Positions 52,493-62,536 are shown, counted from the first letter of the stretch. The stretch is DNA of 64,000 nt from UBA4466 sp963925035 (GCA_963925035.1 CAWUSK010000022.1:7119-71118); one strand, 5' to 3'. Program-made: numbers and translations. Notes: generated by a model from the letters alone, not told the origin.

Positions 52493-53236
52493 ATGAAAAA
52501 AATTACTTTATCACTTAGTATATTTACTTTACTCTTTATCACTTCTTGCGATGTTCTAGAAGAAGTTGCCAAAACAGCTGACAGCGTTTTAAATGAAGGT
52601 GGATCTGCAAGCTCTTCCTTAACCAATGGTGAAGTTATTTCAGGATTGAAAGAAGCATTAACAGTTGGAATTACAAATTCAGTAAATTTAACTTCAGTGA
52701 CAGATGGTTTTTTAGGAAACACTCAAATTAGACTTCCTTTTCCACAGGACGCTATAAAAGTTAAAGAAAAAGCAATGGAATGGGGATTAGATGGTCAAGT
52801 TGAAAAATTTGAAACAACCCTTAATAGAGCGGCAGAAGAAGCAGCAAAAGAAGCGCTTCCAATCTTTAAAAATGCAATTATTAACATGAGTATTCAAGAT
52901 GGATTTTCCATTTTAAATGGTGGACAAGGTTCTGCAACACGTTTTTTAAATAACGCTACAAATTCTGCATTAGTTGAAGCATTTTCTCCTAAAGTAGAAG
53001 CTGCAATTTCAAAAGTTAAATTAACTGAATACTGGAATCCTATCATTACTAAATATAACTCAGCAATGAATTTTACAGGCGGAGAGAAATTAAATCCAGA
53101 CTTGAATAAATACGTGACTGAATTGGCAATTACAGGATTGTTTACAATGGTCGAAAAAGAAGAAAATAAAATTCGTAAAGATCCAGCGGCTCGTGTATCT
53201 GAAATTTTACAAAAAGTATTTGGAAGTATTAAATAA
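52493..53236 (+). CDS. DUF4197 lipoprotein
   Basis: 247 residues. The lipoprotein signal ends ITSC (Cys19). The mature sequence follows the DUF4197 pattern: LTNGEVISGLKEALTVGITN, IRLPFPQDAIKVKE, EKFETTLNRAAEEAAKEALP and SIQDGFSILNGG. The domain is helical, of unknown function, and usually periplasmic. It has its own downstream terminator. Confidence 0.92.
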   Translation: MKKITLSLSIFTLLFITSCDVLEEVAKTADSVLNEGGSASSSLTNGEVISGLKEALTVGITNSVNLTSVTDGFLGNTQIRLPFPQDAIKVKEKAMEWGLDGQVEKFETTLNRAAEEAAKEALPIFKNAIINMSIQDGFSILNGGQGSATRFLNNATNSALVEAFSPKVEAAISKVKLTEYWNPIITKYNSAMNFTGGEKLNPDLNKYVTELAITGLFTMVEKEENKIRKDPAARVSEILQKVFGSIK

Positions 53237-53257
53237 GGGTTTCCATCGAAAAAATAG

Positions 53258-53286
53258 AAGCGTCAGTACTCCTGACGCTTTTTTCG
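53258..53286 (+). terminator. terminator after the DUF4197 gene
   Basis: AAGCGTCAG and CTGACGCTT form a 9-bp stem with a TACTC-type loop followed by a run of six T. Confidence 0.75.
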
Positions 53287-53325
53287 TTTTTAAAATTGTA
53301 TTTTTACCTTAATAAGATTAAAGCT

Positions 53326-54189
53326 ATGCAATACCCCGAAACAGAACTGGTGCTCAATAAAAATGGTGAGGTTTATCACCTTGGTCTCTCTCCAGAAAAC
53401 GTATCCGATAAAGTTATTTTAGTTGGAGATCAAGATCGCGTTAGCTTAGTTGCTTCATTTTTTGATAACGTAGAACATGCTTCTCAACATAGAGAGTTTG
53501 TTTCAAAAACTGGAACATACAAGGGAAAACGTATTACCGCACTTTCAACTGGAATTGGGACAGACAACATTGACATTACCATTAATGAATTGGATGCGTT
53601 GTTTAACATTGATTTGAATTCACGCAGTGATAAAGAAACAAAAACATCTTTAGATATAGTTCGCATTGGTACTTGTGGAATTCTACAACCACAAATTCCA
53701 ATTCATTCTTTCATTCTTTCTTCGTTTGCTTATGGCTTAGACAATGTTGCACATTTTTATGAAATCGAACAATCGAAAGAAGAGATCGAATTGAATGAAT
53801 CGATATCAAGTCACTTAAATCTTCCTGAAGGAATAAATACTTATACCGTGTCAGCTTCTCATCGATTGCTTACAGCGTTAGAATCTAAGAAAACAGTAAA
53901 GGGAATTACAGTGACAAGCAGTGGGTTTTACGGTCCACAAGGAAGACAACTTCGCTTAAAAACGAAAGCAGAAAAATTGAACGATGAATTGACTTCATTT
54001 CAGCATGATTTAGGACAAATTATAAATTTTGAAATGGAAAGCTCGGCACTATTCGCTTTAGGAAAGGCATTGGGACATGAATGTGCTACCATCTGCTTGG
54101 GAATAGCAAATCGTCCTGCGAAAGACTTTTCAAAAGACTATTCAAAGGATATGCTTGGGTTGATTGAATATGTTCTAGACCGCATATAA
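53326..54189 (+). CDS. nucleoside phosphorylase (uridine phosphorylase-like)
   Basis: About 287 residues from the ATG at 53326; a longer frame from 53296 runs through the terminator region. VILVGDQDRVSLVASFF carries the phosphate-binding Gly-Asp, and ALSTGIGTDNIDITINEL is the family motif. VRIGTCGILQP and FEMESSALFALGKALGHE, with the substrate-binding Met-Glu-Ser, are also conserved. It cleaves nucleosides to base and ribose 1-phosphate; whether purine or uridine is not determined. Its 3' end overlaps the convergent cutC by 15 bases. Confidence 0.88.
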   Translation: MQYPETELVLNKNGEVYHLGLSPENVSDKVILVGDQDRVSLVASFFDNVEHASQHREFVSKTGTYKGKRITALSTGIGTDNIDITINELDALFNIDLNSRSDKETKTSLDIVRIGTCGILQPQIPIHSFILSSFAYGLDNVAHFYEIEQSKEEIELNESISSHLNLPEGINTYTVSASHRLLTALESKKTVKGITVTSSGFYGPQGRQLRLKTKAEKLNDELTSFQHDLGQIINFEMESSALFALGKALGHECATICLGIANRPAKDFSKDYSKDMLGLIEYVLDRI

Positions 54190-54897
54190 TTTAAATTCCT
54201 TAATTACTTCTAAGAGATTGGTCGCTTTTTCACGACTTACTTGTAGTATTGTTTCAGAGAACCGAGATTCCTCATCCAATACATGTTTTTTTGTTGCTGA
54301 AAAATGAACTGAAGAAGGTTTTACATCCGTGATAATCTTACGAATGTTATTTTGGTTAATTCCGCCACCAGGCATTATTTCAATTCGATTGTCGGCATAT
54401 TGAACCATCGCTTTTAGGTTTTCCATTCCCAGTTCAACATTGGAGCCTAATCCTGATGTTAAAATTCGTTTTACGCCTAATTGAACCAATAAATCGATGG
54501 ATTTTTCATATTCAAACGTATCATCAAATGCGCGGTGAAAGGTTACATCCATGTCTCCAGCTTTTTCGACCATTAATTCTATTGATTTTTCGTCAATCGT
54601 TCCGTAATCGTTTAAAACACCAATTACTACTCCGTGAGCACCTTGGTTTTTCGACTCCAAAATATCTCGCAACATGATTTCTTGTTCGTCTTTGTTGTAT
54701 CGAAATCCCCCCGGTCTCGGTCGAATTAAAACATGAGTTTCAAGTCCATACGCCAAAGCATAATCGATTAGTCCTGGAGATGGCGTCATTCCACCCTGTT
54801 CTAGGTTTTGACACAACTCAATGCGGTCAAAATTCAATTCTTTTGCCAGTTGAATCGCTTCAATTGAAGCTGCACACAATTCTACTTTCATATTCAA
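54175..54897 (-). CDS. cutC: copper homeostasis protein CutC-type TIM barrel
   Basis: 240 residues. VELCAASIEAIQLAKE, then FDRIELCQNLEQGGMTPSPG, DVTFHRAFDDTFEYE, RILTSGLGSNVELG and IEIMPGGGINQNNIRKI are the conserved CutC motifs. CutC was first linked to copper tolerance in E. coli, but its biochemical role is disputed. A second ATG two codons in is an alternative start. It abuts the hexosaminidase gene stop. Confidence 0.93.
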   Translation of the reverse strand: MNMKVELCAASIEAIQLAKELNFDRIELCQNLEQGGMTPSPGLIDYALAYGLETHVLIRPRPGGFRYNKDEQEIMLRDILESKNQGAHGVVIGVLNDYGTIDEKSIELMVEKAGDMDVTFHRAFDDTFEYEKSIDLLVQLGVKRILTSGLGSNVELGMENLKAMVQYADNRIEIMPGGGINQNNIRKIITDVKPSSVHFSATKKHVLDEESRFSETILQVSREKATNLLEVIKEFKLYAV

Positions 54898-57144
54898 TTA
54901 TTTAAGTATGATTTCATCAATAAACGTCCATGGCACATTCCCTGCTCCTTCCGCACCTTGAGGGATTTCTTTTTTTGGATAAATTAAAAGTCTTAATCTT
55001 TTAACCTTTGCGTAAAGTGGTATTAACTGATATTCTTCATTTATCTTTAAAGGAGAGTTGGGTTCACTTGTTCCATCTGCTTCCTCTTTAATAACCAATA
55101 TCGAATCAGGCAAATAAATCCATGATCCTTTTGCGTCTAGAAAACCTATCGTTATTGAATTAATCGTGTCTAATTTAGAAACGTCAATTACTATTTCAAT
55201 GAATTCTTTATTAAACCCCAACCATTGATCTCCTTTCCAAGGACGAGTTCCTTTTACACCATCTACCAATGTCAAATCTCCACCGTTAGAATATTTTGGA
55301 TGTGGTTTCGTAACTAATTCAATGGGTAATCCAAGCCCTGAATGAGTCATGAAGTTATAATTAATATCATTTTTTAAAGCATCACTCTTTAGGCGAATTG
55401 AATAATAGTCTTGATAAAGTATGTTTCCTCTATACGTTTTAAATGAATTACCTTCGATTTCATCCATTCTCAAACCAACGCCAGCATTGTTATCATAAGA
55501 TTCTCTTGTTAAACTGAGCTTGTCTTTCCCTTTACTTGTGAACGTATACTCGACTCCTTTTTCTATTCGTGAAATTTTCATCTCCGGCAAATAAATCGAC
55601 CGTGAATAGTTGACCTTCATTCGTTTCAATAAAGGTTCTTGGTACGTTGAAAAGACAGTTAAGAAATCTTCGTAATTGATTTTATTCTCACTCCATAAGT
55701 TTTGAATTAACCCCAGCGCACGTGGATAAACCATGTATTCCACCTGATCAAAAGTTGGAATGTATTCCGTCCATAAATTGGCTTGTCCACCCAAAACAAA
55801 AGGTTTTGCATCAGCACTCATTTCATTTGGGATAATGGAATAATTGTACACTTTTTCCAAGGGAAGAAATCCACCTATTGCTAAGGGTTCAGAAGCGTTT
55901 CCACTTTGGTAGTAATCGAAGTAGCAGTATGTTGTTGGCGACATTACCACATTGTGTTTTTGACTTGCCGCTTCAATTCCACCTTCTTCACCACGCCATG
56001 ACATTACCGCAGCGTTTGTGGACAATCCTCCTTCTAAAATTTCGTCCCAACCGATAATTTTCTTTCCTTTGTATGTCAAATAATCATCGATTTGTTGAAT
56101 AAAGTGGCTTTGCAATTCATGTGCATCTGCAAGTCCGTTTTCACTCATTACTTTTTTGCATTTTTCACAATGGTTCCATCGCTCTTTCGGTGCTTCATCA
56201 CCTCCAATGTGGATATACTCGGAAGGAAATAATTCGACTACTTCATCCAACACATTCTTTAGAAACTGAATAGTTTCAGGCTTTGAACAAAAAATATCAT
56301 CAAAAACACCCCATAATCCTGGAACAGGCAAAAAAGTTTCATTGCACGACAGCTCCGGATAAGCTGCAATTGCTGCTCGTGCATGTCCCGGTAATTCAAT
56401 TTCTGGAACAACTGAAATGTACTTTGTTGCCGCATAAGCTACAACTTCTTTTATTTGTTCTTGGGTGTAAAATCCACCGTATTTTTTCTTTTCATAAATG
56501 CGCGGATTTGCGTTGTAATGTCCCACAATTGTTGAATCTCGATAAGCACCTATCTCTGTTAGTTTCGGATACTTTTTTATCTCAATTCGCCAACCTTGAT
56601 CGTCGGTTAAATGCCAATGAAAGGTGTTGAATTTATAAAACGCCATGATGTCGATGTAGCGTTTCACCTCATCTACCGTGAAGAAGTGGCGTGCAACATC
56701 TAAATGCAATCCTCGCCATTGAAATTTAGGTGAATCGGTGATTTTACATTTTTTCATACTGAGAGAGCTCTCCTTTTCTTGAATCAATTGCATCAAACTC
56801 GATATAGCGTAAAAAGCATCCACATCAGTTTTATAAGTAATAGTTATTACATCGGCAACTTCAATTTGATACGACGTTGTTAGTTTTTCGTTGTGAATGA
56901 ATTTTAGATTGGCATTTTTCATTACTTCAACTAATTCAATTGAATACAGTTGTTTCAATTGACCTTTTAAAAAGCTAATGTTATTCTGATTGACATTCCC
57001 ATTAGCAATTGTGAGCTGATTTTGTAGATTGAAACTTTCTTCCATTTCAAGATAAGTTGTTGGTGTTGGAATAATGGGAACTTGACCCAAAACCGACGTT
57101 GAAAAAGTGAGCAGAATTGTTAAAAATATTAGTCTAAAAATCAT
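54898..57144 (-). CDS. beta-N-acetylhexosaminidase, GH20
   Basis: 748 residues with a signal peptide (ending VLGQ). The GH20b alpha/beta domain is in the first 130 residues. The catalytic barrel starts FQWRGLHLDVARHFFTVDEV (about 143-162), and the Asp-Glu catalytic pair is in HIGGDEAPKERW. SWRGEEGGIEA and GGQANLWTEYIPT are further conserved blocks. It removes terminal GlcNAc or GalNAc from glycans in the periplasm or at the surface. The C-terminal 200 residues resemble an F5/8-type or beta-sandwich module. Confidence 0.94.
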   Translation of the reverse strand: MIFRLIFLTILLTFSTSVLGQVPIIPTPTTYLEMEESFNLQNQLTIANGNVNQNNISFLKGQLKQLYSIELVEVMKNANLKFIHNEKLTTSYQIEVADVITITYKTDVDAFYAISSLMQLIQEKESSLSMKKCKITDSPKFQWRGLHLDVARHFFTVDEVKRYIDIMAFYKFNTFHWHLTDDQGWRIEIKKYPKLTEIGAYRDSTIVGHYNANPRIYEKKKYGGFYTQEQIKEVVAYAATKYISVVPEIELPGHARAAIAAYPELSCNETFLPVPGLWGVFDDIFCSKPETIQFLKNVLDEVVELFPSEYIHIGGDEAPKERWNHCEKCKKVMSENGLADAHELQSHFIQQIDDYLTYKGKKIIGWDEILEGGLSTNAAVMSWRGEEGGIEAASQKHNVVMSPTTYCYFDYYQSGNASEPLAIGGFLPLEKVYNYSIIPNEMSADAKPFVLGGQANLWTEYIPTFDQVEYMVYPRALGLIQNLWSENKINYEDFLTVFSTYQEPLLKRMKVNYSRSIYLPEMKISRIEKGVEYTFTSKGKDKLSLTRESYDNNAGVGLRMDEIEGNSFKTYRGNILYQDYYSIRLKSDALKNDINYNFMTHSGLGLPIELVTKPHPKYSNGGDLTLVDGVKGTRPWKGDQWLGFNKEFIEIVIDVSKLDTINSITIGFLDAKGSWIYLPDSILVIKEEADGTSEPNSPLKINEEYQLIPLYAKVKRLRLLIYPKKEIPQGAEGAGNVPWTFIDEIILK

Positions 57145-57173
57145 TGAATGAAATTAAACATAAAATCTTCGAT

Positions 57174-58367
57174 TCAATTCAATTGAGCTGATAATTTCTT
57201 TTTTGTGGTGTTAATTCGAACGATTAAGAACAAGAAGATAAACGCCAAATTCGCGATTCCTAACAAGCCATTATCATCAATAACATTGCTGATTGCATGT
57301 CCCAACAGGTCATTGATATTCAGTGAGAAGAAAAATACTGCACAACCAAATACAATCCAATACGCTAATTTATTTGCATCAATTAAGTGTTTGATCAGTA
57401 AAATAATGAGCGGTAAACTCAGTGAAAAATGTTCTGTATCTGTGACAAAGAAATTTGGGCAAAATGCAAAGAAAACGACTACCCACTCTACCAAATAAAT
57501 AGAATTGAATTTGATTTTAATCCACACTAAAAGTCCTATCAGCACAGCTAAAACAACGAGAGATGCACCCCACGTTGAATGAATTCCCAAAAAATTTTCG
57601 GACAAGTACGTCAATGAATTTTCACTGATGATAAAATCTCCATGCAAGGAAATTGCTCCGAGCCAGTTTATCCATAGTTCCTGGGTTCCTGCGAATCCTG
57701 AATAAAGCACCGGAAGCAATAAGAAAAGTAAACCAATTCCGCCCATCGTGAAAATGACTCTCCACTTTTGATAGAAAAGTAAAGGAATGAATGCTAGAAT
57801 AACAATTGGTTTTAAGACAATCATTATACTCCAGAATATCGAGACTTGCACGTCTTTCTTCTTTTGTAAGGAGAACAATCCAGTGCAAAAGAAGAAGAGC
57901 AATAATAAATTAACATTCCCCATGTGGAATTCGCGTACGATATGAGGGGCGATTAAGGCAAATCCGACATAGAGCAATCCCATTCTCCTCTTTCCAATTT
58001 CATCTATGATAAACATGCGATGCAAGATCCACATGGAAGTGATTAACGCCAACATCAAGAGTAAAGTATGCATGATTTGGGCGGTGAAAAAACCCGCTAA
58101 AATTGTTGGAAAAAAGAAATACAAGGTCGTTGGAGCGTACTTGAAATAGCCCGTATCCAATCCGTAATTGACTTCGTAAGGATTGTTGCCCGAAAAATAA
58201 TCTTTTGTCGCTTCATAATAAACCACAAAATCATTGGTCCAGAATTTACCATTATTCATTTCAACTGTAACGAACAAGCCAACGAACAGCATACAAAAAA
58301 TCCCAAAGAAGTAATAACCTCTTGGGATTCCTGATAATAAATTAATGAGCCTGTTCTTTTGAGACAT
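57174..58367 (-). CDS. GT87-like (DUF2029) polytopic membrane glycosyltransferase
   Basis: About 397 residues with around 10 hydrophobic segments. NDFVVYYEATKDYFSGNNPY (about 38-57), with its Asp near the first extracytoplasmic loop and YFKYAPTTLYFFFP, fits the DUF2029/GT87 family of polyprenol-sugar-dependent transferases. I chose the ATG at 58367 (MSQKNRLI) rather than 58394, because the latter overlaps the IcmF gene; the stop of IcmF is at 58369. Sugar and acceptor unknown. Confidence 0.8.
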   Translation of the reverse strand: MSQKNRLINLLSGIPRGYYFFGIFCMLFVGLFVTVEMNNGKFWTNDFVVYYEATKDYFSGNNPYEVNYGLDTGYFKYAPTTLYFFFPTILAGFFTAQIMHTLLLMLALITSMWILHRMFIIDEIGKRRMGLLYVGFALIAPHIVREFHMGNVNLLLLFFFCTGLFSLQKKKDVQVSIFWSIMIVLKPIVILAFIPLLFYQKWRVIFTMGGIGLLFLLLPVLYSGFAGTQELWINWLGAISLHGDFIISENSLTYLSENFLGIHSTWGASLVVLAVLIGLLVWIKIKFNSIYLVEWVVVFFAFCPNFFVTDTEHFSLSLPLIILLIKHLIDANKLAYWIVFGCAVFFFSLNINDLLGHAISNVIDDNGLLGIANLAFIFLFLIVRINTTKKKLSAQLN

Positions 58368-58368
58368 T

Positions 58369-61300
58369 TTACATGTTTCGTCTGTACTGTCCACCTACTT
58401 CGAACAATGCATGTGTAATTTCTCCTAGAGAAGCATGTTTACATATTTCCATCAAATGTGCGAACATATTTTCGTTGTGAATTGCTGCAACTTGAACTTT
58501 CTTAACACCAACAGCTGTTTCAGCAGCGTAAGATTTCTTCAATTCGTTTAGCATTTCAATTTGGTATTGCTTCTCTTCTTCCGTCGCACGAATTACTTCC
58601 TTCGGCAATACCGTTGGAGATCCTTTTGAGCTTAAAAAGGTATTTACACCAATAATTGGGAATTCACCTGTGTGTTTCAACGTTTCGTAGTACAGCGATT
58701 CTTCTTGAATTTTAGAACGTTGGTACATTGTTTCCATTGCTCCAAGTACTCCACCACGTTCAGTGATTCTATCAAATTCAGTTAATACTGCTGCTTCCAC
58801 CAAATCCGTTAATTCTTCGATAATGAATGAACCTTGTAACGGATTTTCATTCTTCGCCAATCCTAACTCACGGTTAATGATTAACTGAATTGCCATTGCT
58901 CTACGAACCGACTCCTCAGTTGGCGTTGTAATTGCTTCGTCGTAAGCATTTGTATGTAATGAATTACAGTTATCGTAAATAGCATACAATGCTTGTAATG
59001 TTGTTCTAATGTCATTGAAATCAATCTCTTGCGCGTGTAATGAACGTCCAGAAGTTTGAATGTGGTATTTCAACATTTGCGCTCTTGGGTTCGCTCCGTA
59101 TTTCTTCGCTAAGGCTTTTGCCCAAATTCTGCGAGCAACACGACCGATTACCGCATATTCTGGATCAATTCCATTCGAGAAGAAGAAAGATAAGTTCGGA
59201 CCAAAATCATTGATATCCATTCCACGGCTTAAGTAGTATTCTACATACGTAAATCCGTTAGAAAGTGTGAATGCCAATTGCGTAATTGGATTCGCTCCAG
59301 CTTCTGCAATGTGGTAACCTGAAATAGATACTGAATAGAAGTTACGCACTCCGTTGTCAATAAAGTACTCTTGAACATCTCCCATCAAACGCAATGCAAA
59401 TTCCGTAGAGAAAATACATGTGTTTTGAGCTTGATCTTCTTTTAAAATATCTGCTTGAACAGTTCCACGCACTTGTGTCAAGGTTGTTTTCTTAATTTCT
59501 TCGTAGATAGATAGAGGAAGAACTTGATCTCCCGTTACACCCAATAACATCAATCCTAAACCGTCATTTCCTTCTGGCAATAGGCCTTGGTATGAAGGAC
59601 GAACTGTTCCTTTATCCTTATAAATCTTAGCGATGACCGCTTCAACTTCTTTTTCTAATCCGTTTGCTATGATGTGCTTCTCACAATTCTGATCGATAGC
59701 AGCATTCATAAAGAATCCCAACAACATTGGTGCTGGCCCGTTGATTGTCATCGAAACAGAAGTCATAGCGTGAGACAAATCAAATCCTGAATACAATTTC
59801 TTCGCATCGTCCAAACAGCAAATAGAAACACCAGCATTTCCAATTTTACCATAAATATCTGGACGAACCGCTGGATCATTGCCGTAAAGTGTAACAGAAT
59901 CAAATGCAGTTGACAAACGCTTTGCTGGCATTCCCAAACTTACATAGTGAAAACGCTTGTTTGTACGTTCTGGTCCACCTTCTCCCGCAAACATGCGTGT
60001 TGGATCTTCTCCCTCACGTTTAAATGGGAACAAGCCTGCTGTGTACGGAAATTCTCCCGGTACATTTTCTTGCAATACCCATTTTAAAATATCTCCCCAA
60101 CCTGTGTATTTTGGAGTAGCTACTTTAGGAATTTGAGAATGCGACAAGGACTCCGTATGCGTTTTCAGCGTCAATTCTTTATCACGTACCTTGAATTTAA
60201 ACTCAGGGTTCTTGTACAATTGTTTCTTTGCTTCCCATTCTTCCAGAATTAACCAGTTTTTAGGGTCAAAGTTTAATTTTTCTACCTCAAATGCTTCTTG
60301 CAATCCTTTTACCAAACGATCTTTGTCCTCAAAATCAGAGTTTTTCATAGCCTCGATAGAAGAATTCAATCCCCACAAGGTATTAGCAACTGCCACTTGC
60401 TCGTCTACCCATTTATCGAAAGCACGATTGCTTTCAGAAATCTCTGACAAGTAACGCGTACGATCTGGTGGAATTACAAATATCTTTTCAGACATTTCAT
60501 CTGTAATTTGAAACGTAGAAACTAAAGTCGTTCCTGTTTTTTCTACCAACTTATCCATGATTACAGAATACAAGGTATTCATTCCTGGATCGTTGAATTG
60601 AGAAGCGATTGTTCCGTGCACAGGCATAGAATCAACCTTTTCATCCCATAAGTTATGATTACGTTGGTATTGCTTGCGTACATCTCTCAATGCATCAAGC
60701 GCACCACGTTTGTCAAATTTATTTAAAGCGATAACGTCGGCGAAATCCAACATATCGATTTTCTCTAACTGTGTTGCTGCGCCGTATTCTGGCGTCATAA
60801 CGTACAATGAAATATCAGAGTGATCTAAAATTTCTGTATCCGACTGACCAATTCCAGATGTTTCCAAAATGATTAAGTCGTAATTCGCTGCTTTCAATAC
60901 ATTGATGGCTTCTGCAACGTGTTTTGATAAAGCTAAGTTGGATTGACGTGTTGCCAATGAACGCATGTAAACGCGATTGTTTTTAATCGAGTTCATACGA
61001 ATCCTATCTCCCAACAAGGCTCCACCTGTCTTACGTTTCGATGGATCTACAGAAACGACTGCTATTGTTTTATCTTCAAAATCTACCAAGAAACGACGCA
61101 CTAATTCATCCACCAAAGAAGATTTTCCTGAACCACCAGTTCCTGTAATTCCCAGTACTGGAACTTTAGAAGCTTTTGCCATTTCATCTACTTTCGCGAG
61201 TACATCTTTTGCTTGTTCCGCAAAATTCTCTGCTGCAGAAATAATACGTGCAATTGCTGGAACGCTTTTCTCTTTCAAATGATTGATTTCATCTGTTAAG

Positions 61301-61749
61301 TTATTTCCAACTGGAAAGTCACAACGTTGTATCAAATCATTGATCATTCCTTGCAGCCCCATTTCACGTCCGTGGTCTGGGTGATAGATGCGCTCTATTC
61401 CGTAAGCTTCCAATTCTTCAATCTCCGAAGGAAGAATTGTTCCACCACCACCACCAAAAATTTTGATTTGCGGCGCTCCTTTTTCCTTCAATAAATCATG
61501 CATGTACTTAAAGTACTCGTTGTGCCCTCCTTGGTAAGAAGTCATTGCAATTGCCTGCGCATCTTCTTGAATGGCACAATCTACTACCTCTTCTACCGAA
61601 CGGTCATGTCCTAAATGAATTACCTCACAACCAGTTGATTGTATTATTCGACGCATGATATTTATTGCAGCATCGTGTCCATCAAACAAGGAAGCGGCTG
61701 TTACAATTCGAACTTTATTAACTGGTATATAAGGTAGGACTTTTTCCAT
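58369..61749 (-). CDS. icmF: fused isobutyryl-CoA mutase IcmF
   Basis: 1126 residues joining three parts. The B12-binding domain has SLFDGHDAAINIMRRI (axial His25 in DGHDAA) and FGGGGGTILPSE. A G3E-type GTPase chaperone follows, with P-loop GTGGSGKS at 203-210, VVSVDPSKRKTGGALLGDR, LETSGIGQSDTEI and the base motif LNKFDKRG. The C-terminal mutase domain has SISGYHIAEAGANPITQLAF and YYLSRGMDINDFGPNLSFFF. It isomerises isobutyryl-CoA and butyryl-CoA (and related acyl-CoAs) using adenosylcobalamin and repairs its own cofactor loading. No cobalamin riboswitch is visible upstream. Confidence 0.95.
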   Translation of the reverse strand: MEKVLPYIPVNKVRIVTAASLFDGHDAAINIMRRIIQSTGCEVIHLGHDRSVEEVVDCAIQEDAQAIAMTSYQGGHNEYFKYMHDLLKEKGAPQIKIFGGGGGTILPSEIEELEAYGIERIYHPDHGREMGLQGMINDLIQRCDFPVGNNLTDEINHLKEKSVPAIARIISAAENFAEQAKDVLAKVDEMAKASKVPVLGITGTGGSGKSSLVDELVRRFLVDFEDKTIAVVSVDPSKRKTGGALLGDRIRMNSIKNNRVYMRSLATRQSNLALSKHVAEAINVLKAANYDLIILETSGIGQSDTEILDHSDISLYVMTPEYGAATQLEKIDMLDFADVIALNKFDKRGALDALRDVRKQYQRNHNLWDEKVDSMPVHGTIASQFNDPGMNTLYSVIMDKLVEKTGTTLVSTFQITDEMSEKIFVIPPDRTRYLSEISESNRAFDKWVDEQVAVANTLWGLNSSIEAMKNSDFEDKDRLVKGLQEAFEVEKLNFDPKNWLILEEWEAKKQLYKNPEFKFKVRDKELTLKTHTESLSHSQIPKVATPKYTGWGDILKWVLQENVPGEFPYTAGLFPFKREGEDPTRMFAGEGGPERTNKRFHYVSLGMPAKRLSTAFDSVTLYGNDPAVRPDIYGKIGNAGVSICCLDDAKKLYSGFDLSHAMTSVSMTINGPAPMLLGFFMNAAIDQNCEKHIIANGLEKEVEAVIAKIYKDKGTVRPSYQGLLPEGNDGLGLMLLGVTGDQVLPLSIYEEIKKTTLTQVRGTVQADILKEDQAQNTCIFSTEFALRLMGDVQEYFIDNGVRNFYSVSISGYHIAEAGANPITQLAFTLSNGFTYVEYYLSRGMDINDFGPNLSFFFSNGIDPEYAVIGRVARRIWAKALAKKYGANPRAQMLKYHIQTSGRSLHAQEIDFNDIRTTLQALYAIYDNCNSLHTNAYDEAITTPTEESVRRAMAIQLIINRELGLAKNENPLQGSFIIEELTDLVEAAVLTEFDRITERGGVLGAMETMYQRSKIQEESLYYETLKHTGEFPIIGVNTFLSSKGSPTVLPKEVIRATEEEKQYQIEMLNELKKSYAAETAVGVKKVQVAAIHNENMFAHLMEICKHASLGEITHALFEVGGQYRRNM

Positions 61750-61782
61750 AAATGTAAATTTGTTGTGCTTATTTAGCTGTGC

Positions 61783-61790
61783 AAAAGTAA
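61783..61790 (-). promoter_or_regulatory. -7 promoter element of icmF
   Basis: TACTTTTG on the minus strand, exact TAnnTTTG, 33 bases before the ATG. No strong -33 box. Confidence 0.4.
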
Positions 61791-61903
61791 GGATTTTGTT
61801 GGAAAAAAGGAAGGGAAACTAAAGGTTTGAAATTTATGGTTCAACAAGCACTTAAGTTTGAATTTAAATGATCAACCAAAGCTTTTACATTTAATTAATT
61901 TCT

Positions 61904-61970
61904 CTTACTTTTTTCCAAGAGCTGAAAAAAGTAAGCAAAAAAGAGCCCTGCGCTTGCATTGCGCAATGCA
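61904..61970. repeat. hairpin and palindrome in a 418-base gap
   Basis: CTTACTTTTTTC (61904-61915) pairs perfectly with GAAAAAAGTAAG (61924-61935) around 8 bases. A second, perfect 16-bp palindrome TGCATTGCGCAATGCA covers 61955-61970. The gap 61750-62167 holds no gene I can support; a further 6-bp inverted repeat lies near 62023-62038 (TCGACT...AGTCGA). Confidence 0.6.
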
Positions 61971-62167
61971 GTACCACTTTTGAAAGCTGATGTTGTCATT
62001 GTCCTTCTCCTCTTCGACTATCCAGTCGAGGATCAGTCTTCGAATGTTTCACATTCTCTCCTACGGAGCTTACTCCAACATTAACATCTTTCAATTCGCT
62101 TTACTTTTTGCTGATGCTAGGCGCGATTTAGATCTTACTTCGAAAGAAGTTTTAGTGTGTAAAAAAT

Positions 62168-62536
62168 TCAATTCATGTAATCTTGCCATTTCACGAGAAC
62201 ATATTTTGATTTATTGTTTTCTTTTTTTTCTAAGAAACCAAATTCATAGCAAAAAAGGTACACTTCCCCTTTGCTGTTTTTCCAGTAATGTGTAAAATGT
62301 TTTGGATTAAAACCTTCGGCGATTAATTCATCTTTTCGCACTACCGCCTTCCCTGCTTTGTTGAATAACTTTAACAATCTACGATTGGTTTTTAATTGCT
62401 TGTCAATTGATTCAAATATAGATTTCTTTTCGCCTTGTTTTTTCTTGTAATGAAAAGAAGACTTACAATATCCATCACAGAAAACCTTATCAGACCTTCC
62501 CGATAACTCCTTATTACAATTCAAACATGTGCCCAT
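62168..62536 (-). CDS. zinc-ribbon small protein
   Basis: About 122 residues from the ATG at 62536 (a start two codons earlier also exists). TCLNCNKELSGRSDKVFCDGYC near the N-terminus has a CxxC and a CxxxC, a treble-clef or ribbon zinc site. The rest is basic (KKK-rich) with no signal peptide, suggesting nucleic-acid binding. Family unknown. It diverges from the recombinase gene 94 bases away. Confidence 0.75.
   Translation of the reverse strand: MGTCLNCNKELSGRSDKVFCDGYCKSSFHYKKKQGEKKSIFESIDKQLKTNRRLLKLFNKAGKAVVRKDELIAEGFNPKHFTHYWKNSKGEVYLFCYEFGFLEKKENNKSKYVLVKWQDYMN

Noticed and set aside
61750..62100. Cobalamin riboswitch upstream of icmF
   Set aside because: I see no B12-box-like core or the expected stems, and the leader after the -7 element is only about 26-30 bases.
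61990..62295. Open frame of 101 codons on the plus strand
   Set aside because: Composition is Ser/Phe-rich without a family pattern, and it overlaps the better supported zinc-ribbon gene on the other strand.
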